Program-made: the position numbers and the translations under genes
Notes under the pieces: model-generated
The model's input: the letters and a program-made list of their open reading frames with translations, nothing else
What the model was told of the DNA's origin: nothing
Databases searched by the model: none
From: DASYDU01 sp031403315
Lineage (GTDB): Bacteria > Planctomycetota > Planctomycetia > Pirellulales > Lacipirellulaceae
Length of the DNA: 9,526 bases
Direction of reading: 5' to 3'
NCBI GenBank assembly: GCA_031403315.1
Contig: JANNTD010000546.1
Span: 1-9,526 of the forward strand
Part shown: positions 6,557 to 9,526 of the stretch, one piece after another
Numbering within the stretch: position 1 is the stretch's first letter
How the letters are laid out: every line of letters begins with the position of its first letter

Positions 6557-8629
6557 ATGTTGCAACCGCAGCGTGAGCATGAGCTGGCCGACGCCGCCAT
6601 CGGCGATCGGCTCGCCAAACGATTGCTGCTCGTCGGTTGGGACGGGGCCGAGTTTTCCACGCTCGAACCTCTTTTGGCAAGTGGTCGTCTACCCCATCTG
6701 AGCGCGCTACTCGGTAGCGGTGCGTGTGTCGAGCTTGTCGCGCCGCGTCCCGTTCTGCCGTCGGCGGCTTGGACGTCGTTGGCGACCGGCAAGCGAGCGC
6801 ACGAGCACGGCATTCTTCACGCCAATTGCCCGAGCCCGGACGGATCTCATCTACGGCCGATCACGCGCTCGAGTCGCCAGAGCGACGCGATCTGGAACGT
6901 GCTCAATCGCGCGGGATTGCGAACGCACATCGTCGGCTGGCCGGTGACGCATCCAGCCGAAGCCGTGGCCGGCGTTTGCGTCTCCGACTGGTTCGCGGCG
7001 CCCTTTGCGCTGGCGCCGCTGGAGCGCGGTGGCGGCCCAGCCGTGTCGCCGCCAGCGGTCGAACCGATCCTTCGCGCCCGACAGGTCGCGCTCACGCAAA
7101 TCGAGGAAATGACCGTCGCTCAATTGCTGCCGCAGCAAGCGGCCAGTTCGCCCGAGTATCCTAAGCTGGAGGCGATTTGCCGCGCGATCCTCGCCGAGAC
7201 CGCGACGTTGTTTCGCGCTTTCCGCTGGTGCCTCCGCGAGCAGCCGTGGGACTTCGCGGCCTGCGACTTCCCGGGAATTCGGCGCTGCCACGAGTTGGCG
7301 AATTGGTTGCAGGGTATCTCGCCGGCCGCTGCCGAATTCCGCGAGCAACTGATCACGGGCTGTTACGAACACCACGATCTGCTGCTCGGCCAATTGCTCC
7401 AGCAGGTTGGTGAAGACGTGCATGTAGTAGTTGTGTCTCCCATTGGTCATGCTGCTGCTGTACCGGGGGCCGGCGACGAAGCAAACGTTCTTCCGCCGAC
7501 GGGATCATCAATTCGCAACATCGGCCTGGCCGTGATCCGCGGCCCCGGAGTACGCCACTCGGCTATTCCCACGCGGCGAAGTGTTCTCGACCTTGCGCCG
7601 ACGGTTCTTGCCATGCTCGCGGTTCCCTATGGCAAAGACATGGCCGGCCGGCCCTGGCTGGATTTGTTCGACGTCGATCTCAAGCCGCAGGTCGTCGATA
7701 CATGGGAGACGCAATCTGCTGGTGAAATAGCCAATGAGACGCGTGAATCAGTAGTGCCCGTCGACAATTTAGCCAACGACGCCGCTCGTCATCGAGGTGT
7801 CGAACACCTGATCGAATTGGGCTACGTCGACCCGCAAGACCTGGCAGCGAAGCAGACGGTCCAACAATGTGAGCGGATTACCGAGTTCAATCGAGCGATC
7901 TCTTTGATGGACGCCGGCCAACTTTCACTGGCCATCGCCGTCTTGGAGCGGCTTACGAGAGAGTATCCCGATCGGCTCAATTCCCGGACGCTACTGGCCG
8001 AGGCGTACTATCGCGCAAACCAACGCCAGTCAGCTCGCGCGGAGATCGACCGGTTGATGTCTCAAGGCATTGAGCAACCACAGCTCTATTTTCTTTCCGG
8101 CGCCGTCGAATTTGCTGACCGACATTTCGATCTGGCTTTGAACGAACTGCGCTGTGCCGGGCGTGCGGGTGTCAAATTGCAGGGATTGAAAGCGCTGGAA
8201 GGCAACATTCAATTGCGGCGACGCGACATTGCGGCGGCCGAGGCTGCGTTTCGGTCGTCGATCGATTTCGAAGGACCGACGCACCAGTCGCTGGATGGTC
8301 TGGCCGAGGTCAATCTTCATCGGCAACGCTACGAGGAAGCGGCAATTACGGCGCTCGACGCACTCGAAAAAGACATGCGCTTCGGCCGGGCACATTATCA
8401 TCTCGCCGTTGCCCTGCTGCATCTGGACAAGCCGCATGAGGCGTTGCGGGCGTTGGAGTCGTGGGCGGCCGTCGAGCCGCAGTCCGCCGCGCCGTTTCGC
8501 TGGATGGCCCACGTCAGCGAGCGGAACCTCGGCGATGCACTTCGAGCGGCAGACTACCGGACACGGGGACGAGAAGTCGTGCGCCGCCGGAGAGAAATGC
8601 TCAAGTCGGCGCGAGCGGCCGATACATGA
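6557..8629 (+). CDS. Alkaline-phosphatase-superfamily/TPR protein, probably catalytically degenerate
   Basis: This protein of 690 residues has an N-terminal type I phosphodiesterase/alkaline phosphatase fold (about 20-370) and a TPR-rich C-terminus (about 410-665). Recognisable fold motifs are LLLVGWDG (D29 as first metal ligand), the nucleophile region WTSLATGKRAHEHG (72-85), HIVGW (124-128), GPGV (329-332) and DLAPTVLAML (345-354). Planctomycete relatives normally have an IDHFCH-like motif, SDHG and a later His. Here the corresponding stretches read GIRRCH (240-245), SPIG (294-297) and TGSS (316-319), so several metal ligands seem lost. The helical repeats (DAGQLSLAIAVLERL, NLHRQRYEEAAITAL, LLHLDKPHEALRAL) suggest protein binding. 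No signal peptide or membrane helix is visible, so it is probably cytoplasmic. The gene starts 38 bases after paralog B with no clear Shine-Dalgarno, and its end overlaps the acetyltransferase gene. A scaffold or regulatory role is an inference. Confidence 0.82.
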   Translation: MLQPQREHELADAAIGDRLAKRLLLVGWDGAEFSTLEPLLASGRLPHLSALLGSGACVELVAPRPVLPSAAWTSLATGKRAHEHGILHANCPSPDGSHLRPITRSSRQSDAIWNVLNRAGLRTHIVGWPVTHPAEAVAGVCVSDWFAAPFALAPLERGGGPAVSPPAVEPILRARQVALTQIEEMTVAQLLPQQAASSPEYPKLEAICRAILAETATLFRAFRWCLREQPWDFAACDFPGIRRCHELANWLQGISPAAAEFREQLITGCYEHHDLLLGQLLQQVGEDVHVVVVSPIGHAAAVPGAGDEANVLPPTGSSIRNIGLAVIRGPGVRHSAIPTRRSVLDLAPTVLAMLAVPYGKDMAGRPWLDLFDVDLKPQVVDTWETQSAGEIANETRESVVPVDNLANDAARHRGVEHLIELGYVDPQDLAAKQTVQQCERITEFNRAISLMDAGQLSLAIAVLERLTREYPDRLNSRTLLAEAYYRANQRQSARAEIDRLMSQGIEQPQLYFLSGAVEFADRHFDLALNELRCAGRAGVKLQGLKALEGNIQLRRRDIAAAEAAFRSSIDFEGPTHQSLDGLAEVNLHRQRYEEAAITALDALEKDMRFGRAHYHLAVALLHLDKPHEALRALESWAAVEPQSAAPFRWMAHVSERNLGDALRAADYRTRGREVVRRRREMLKSARAADT

Positions 8630-9491
8630 GAACCGTTGTCCGCACGGTGACGCCCCGCAACCGTTCCGTGAAACTCCGCGTATCGGTGTAGTGGTCAAAC
8701 GTCGTGAAAACGAACGTTTTGATTCCCCACTGCAGGGCGCCGCGCGTCGCTTCGAGCTTAAGCCAAATGTTGGCCCAGCTGCCGCGGACCGCGGGATCGA
8801 GCACGTTCGCATCGACGTGTACGACGTCGCGCGCCACGCGGTGGCCGAGGATGAAGCCGACGACCCGATCGTCGACGAGCAACACGCGCGAGTAGCGAGC
8901 CGCGAACGATCCGGGTACGTCGCCGCGCAGTTTTTGCGCCAGAGTCGCGGGATCGCCGCCCAATTGTGTTAGATGAAGTCGTGCGACCTCTCCCGCATCG
9001 GCTTCGTACAGTGGAATAATGCGGGCAGAGTCCGGAATTCGCCCTCGCTGCCGCATGCGCTCGTAAAGCGGTGCGAGCTGCGGCTCGAACTCCTCCAGCG
9101 GCAATTCATGGTGCTCCACGGTTTCGCACGGCGCGAAGCCGAGTGCCTCCCAGCCGCACATTTCCTCGCTGCCCAGCTCGACCTGCTGCGTGGCGTAGAG
9201 AGCTTCGGCACTTTGAGCTGCCGCGCGCGCGATGAGCCGCTCCAAAAGCGCAGTGCCGATTCCCCGGCGTCGACAGGGCTCAATCACATGCAGTGCCACA
9301 CCGGGGCCGATCGGCGGCTTGGGACGCTGAGCACGCGTCAGTCCTGCCGCCGCAACGATTTGCGACGGCTGGCCGCATTCCGCAACGAGGCCATAGTCGA
9401 GCACTTCAGCAGCCGTCGGCAGCAGCATGCGAACCGCCTTGGCATCCTCGGCGGAGGCGGCGCGAATCGAAAACGGTGAACTCGCGTCCAT
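8601..9491 (-). CDS. Two-domain GNAT-family N-acetyltransferase
   Basis: This protein of 296 residues contains two GNAT-like halves. The N-terminal half (about 7-130) has the acetyl-CoA-binding signature RRRGIGTALLERL (R74, G77, G79) and the C-terminal strand motif WEALGF (114-119), so it should transfer an acetyl group from acetyl-CoA to an unidentified amine. The C-terminal half (about 155-290) has the order expected of GNAT (RLHLTQLGGD, VLLVDDRVVGFILG, VHVDANVLDPAVRG), but the pyrophosphate-binding loop reads RGSWAN (236-241) rather than RxxGxG/A. It may be degenerate and serve in substrate binding. No signal peptide is seen; the protein is cytoplasmic. It converges on the phosphatase-like gene and overlaps it by 29 bases. 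ATG 9489-9491 is used; only 35 bases of upstream sequence are visible and no ribosome binding site stands out. Substrate and pathway cannot be read from the sequence. Confidence 0.85.
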   Translation of the reverse strand: MDASSPFSIRAASAEDAKAVRMLLPTAAEVLDYGLVAECGQPSQIVAAAGLTRAQRPKPPIGPGVALHVIEPCRRRGIGTALLERLIARAAAQSAEALYATQQVELGSEEMCGWEALGFAPCETVEHHELPLEEFEPQLAPLYERMRQRGRIPDSARIIPLYEADAGEVARLHLTQLGGDPATLAQKLRGDVPGSFAARYSRVLLVDDRVVGFILGHRVARDVVHVDANVLDPAVRGSWANIWLKLEATRGALQWGIKTFVFTTFDHYTDTRSFTERLRGVTVRTTVLMYRPLAPT

Positions 9492-9526
9492 AAGATTAAT
9501 CGCGGCCAGTGGCGCAACTCATAAAC

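Overview
The window reads as chromosomal DNA from a planctomycete, probably of the Pirellulales type. The evidence is a DUF1559 prepilin-like protein ending in an H-X9-DG motif, three PEP-CTERM proteins, two of them carrying the 'VDAADYTVWR' dockerin-like module, and a phosphatase-fold/TPR protein of a type common in that phylum. The DNA is moderately GC-rich. I see no rRNA, tRNA, CRISPR array, transposase or phage gene. Assignments come from reading motifs and recalling families; no database was searched.

Layout. Positions 1-100 may be the 3' end of an upstream gene. A DUF1559 pseudopilin-like gene follows; its start is best placed at GTG 290, not at the longer GTG 230. Next is a lipoprotein with two EF-hand loops and a carboxypeptidase-regulatory-like domain (1428-2066). 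These two form a DUF1559/lipoprotein pair on the + strand. Converging on them, 21 bases away, is a secreted 606-residue protein on the - strand (2088-3908) with an N-terminal beta-sandwich, a predicted beta-propeller body, a dockerin-like module and a PEP-CTERM signal. A 478-base intergenic region follows, with one candidate promoter and a strong Shine-Dalgarno just before the next gene.

Positions 4387-8629 hold three closely spaced + strand genes, probably one transcription unit. Two are tandem PEP-CTERM paralogs (287 and 393 residues). They share the signal peptide type and a nearly identical Asp-rich core, but only the second has a dockerin-like module before its sorting signal. The third is a 690-residue alkaline-phosphatase-superfamily/TPR protein in which several expected metal ligands appear to be missing. 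A - strand gene for a two-domain GNAT acetyltransferase (8601-9491) overlaps its 3' end by 29 bases.

How the genes fit together. Most of the window encodes envelope or exported proteins. PEP-CTERM proteins need an exosortase, and the pilin-like protein needs a prepilin peptidase and a type II/IV-like export machine; neither is encoded here. The most notable points are the dockerin gain or loss between the tandem paralogs, the apparent pseudo-phosphatase next to them, and the EF-hands fused to the small DUF1559-partner lipoprotein.
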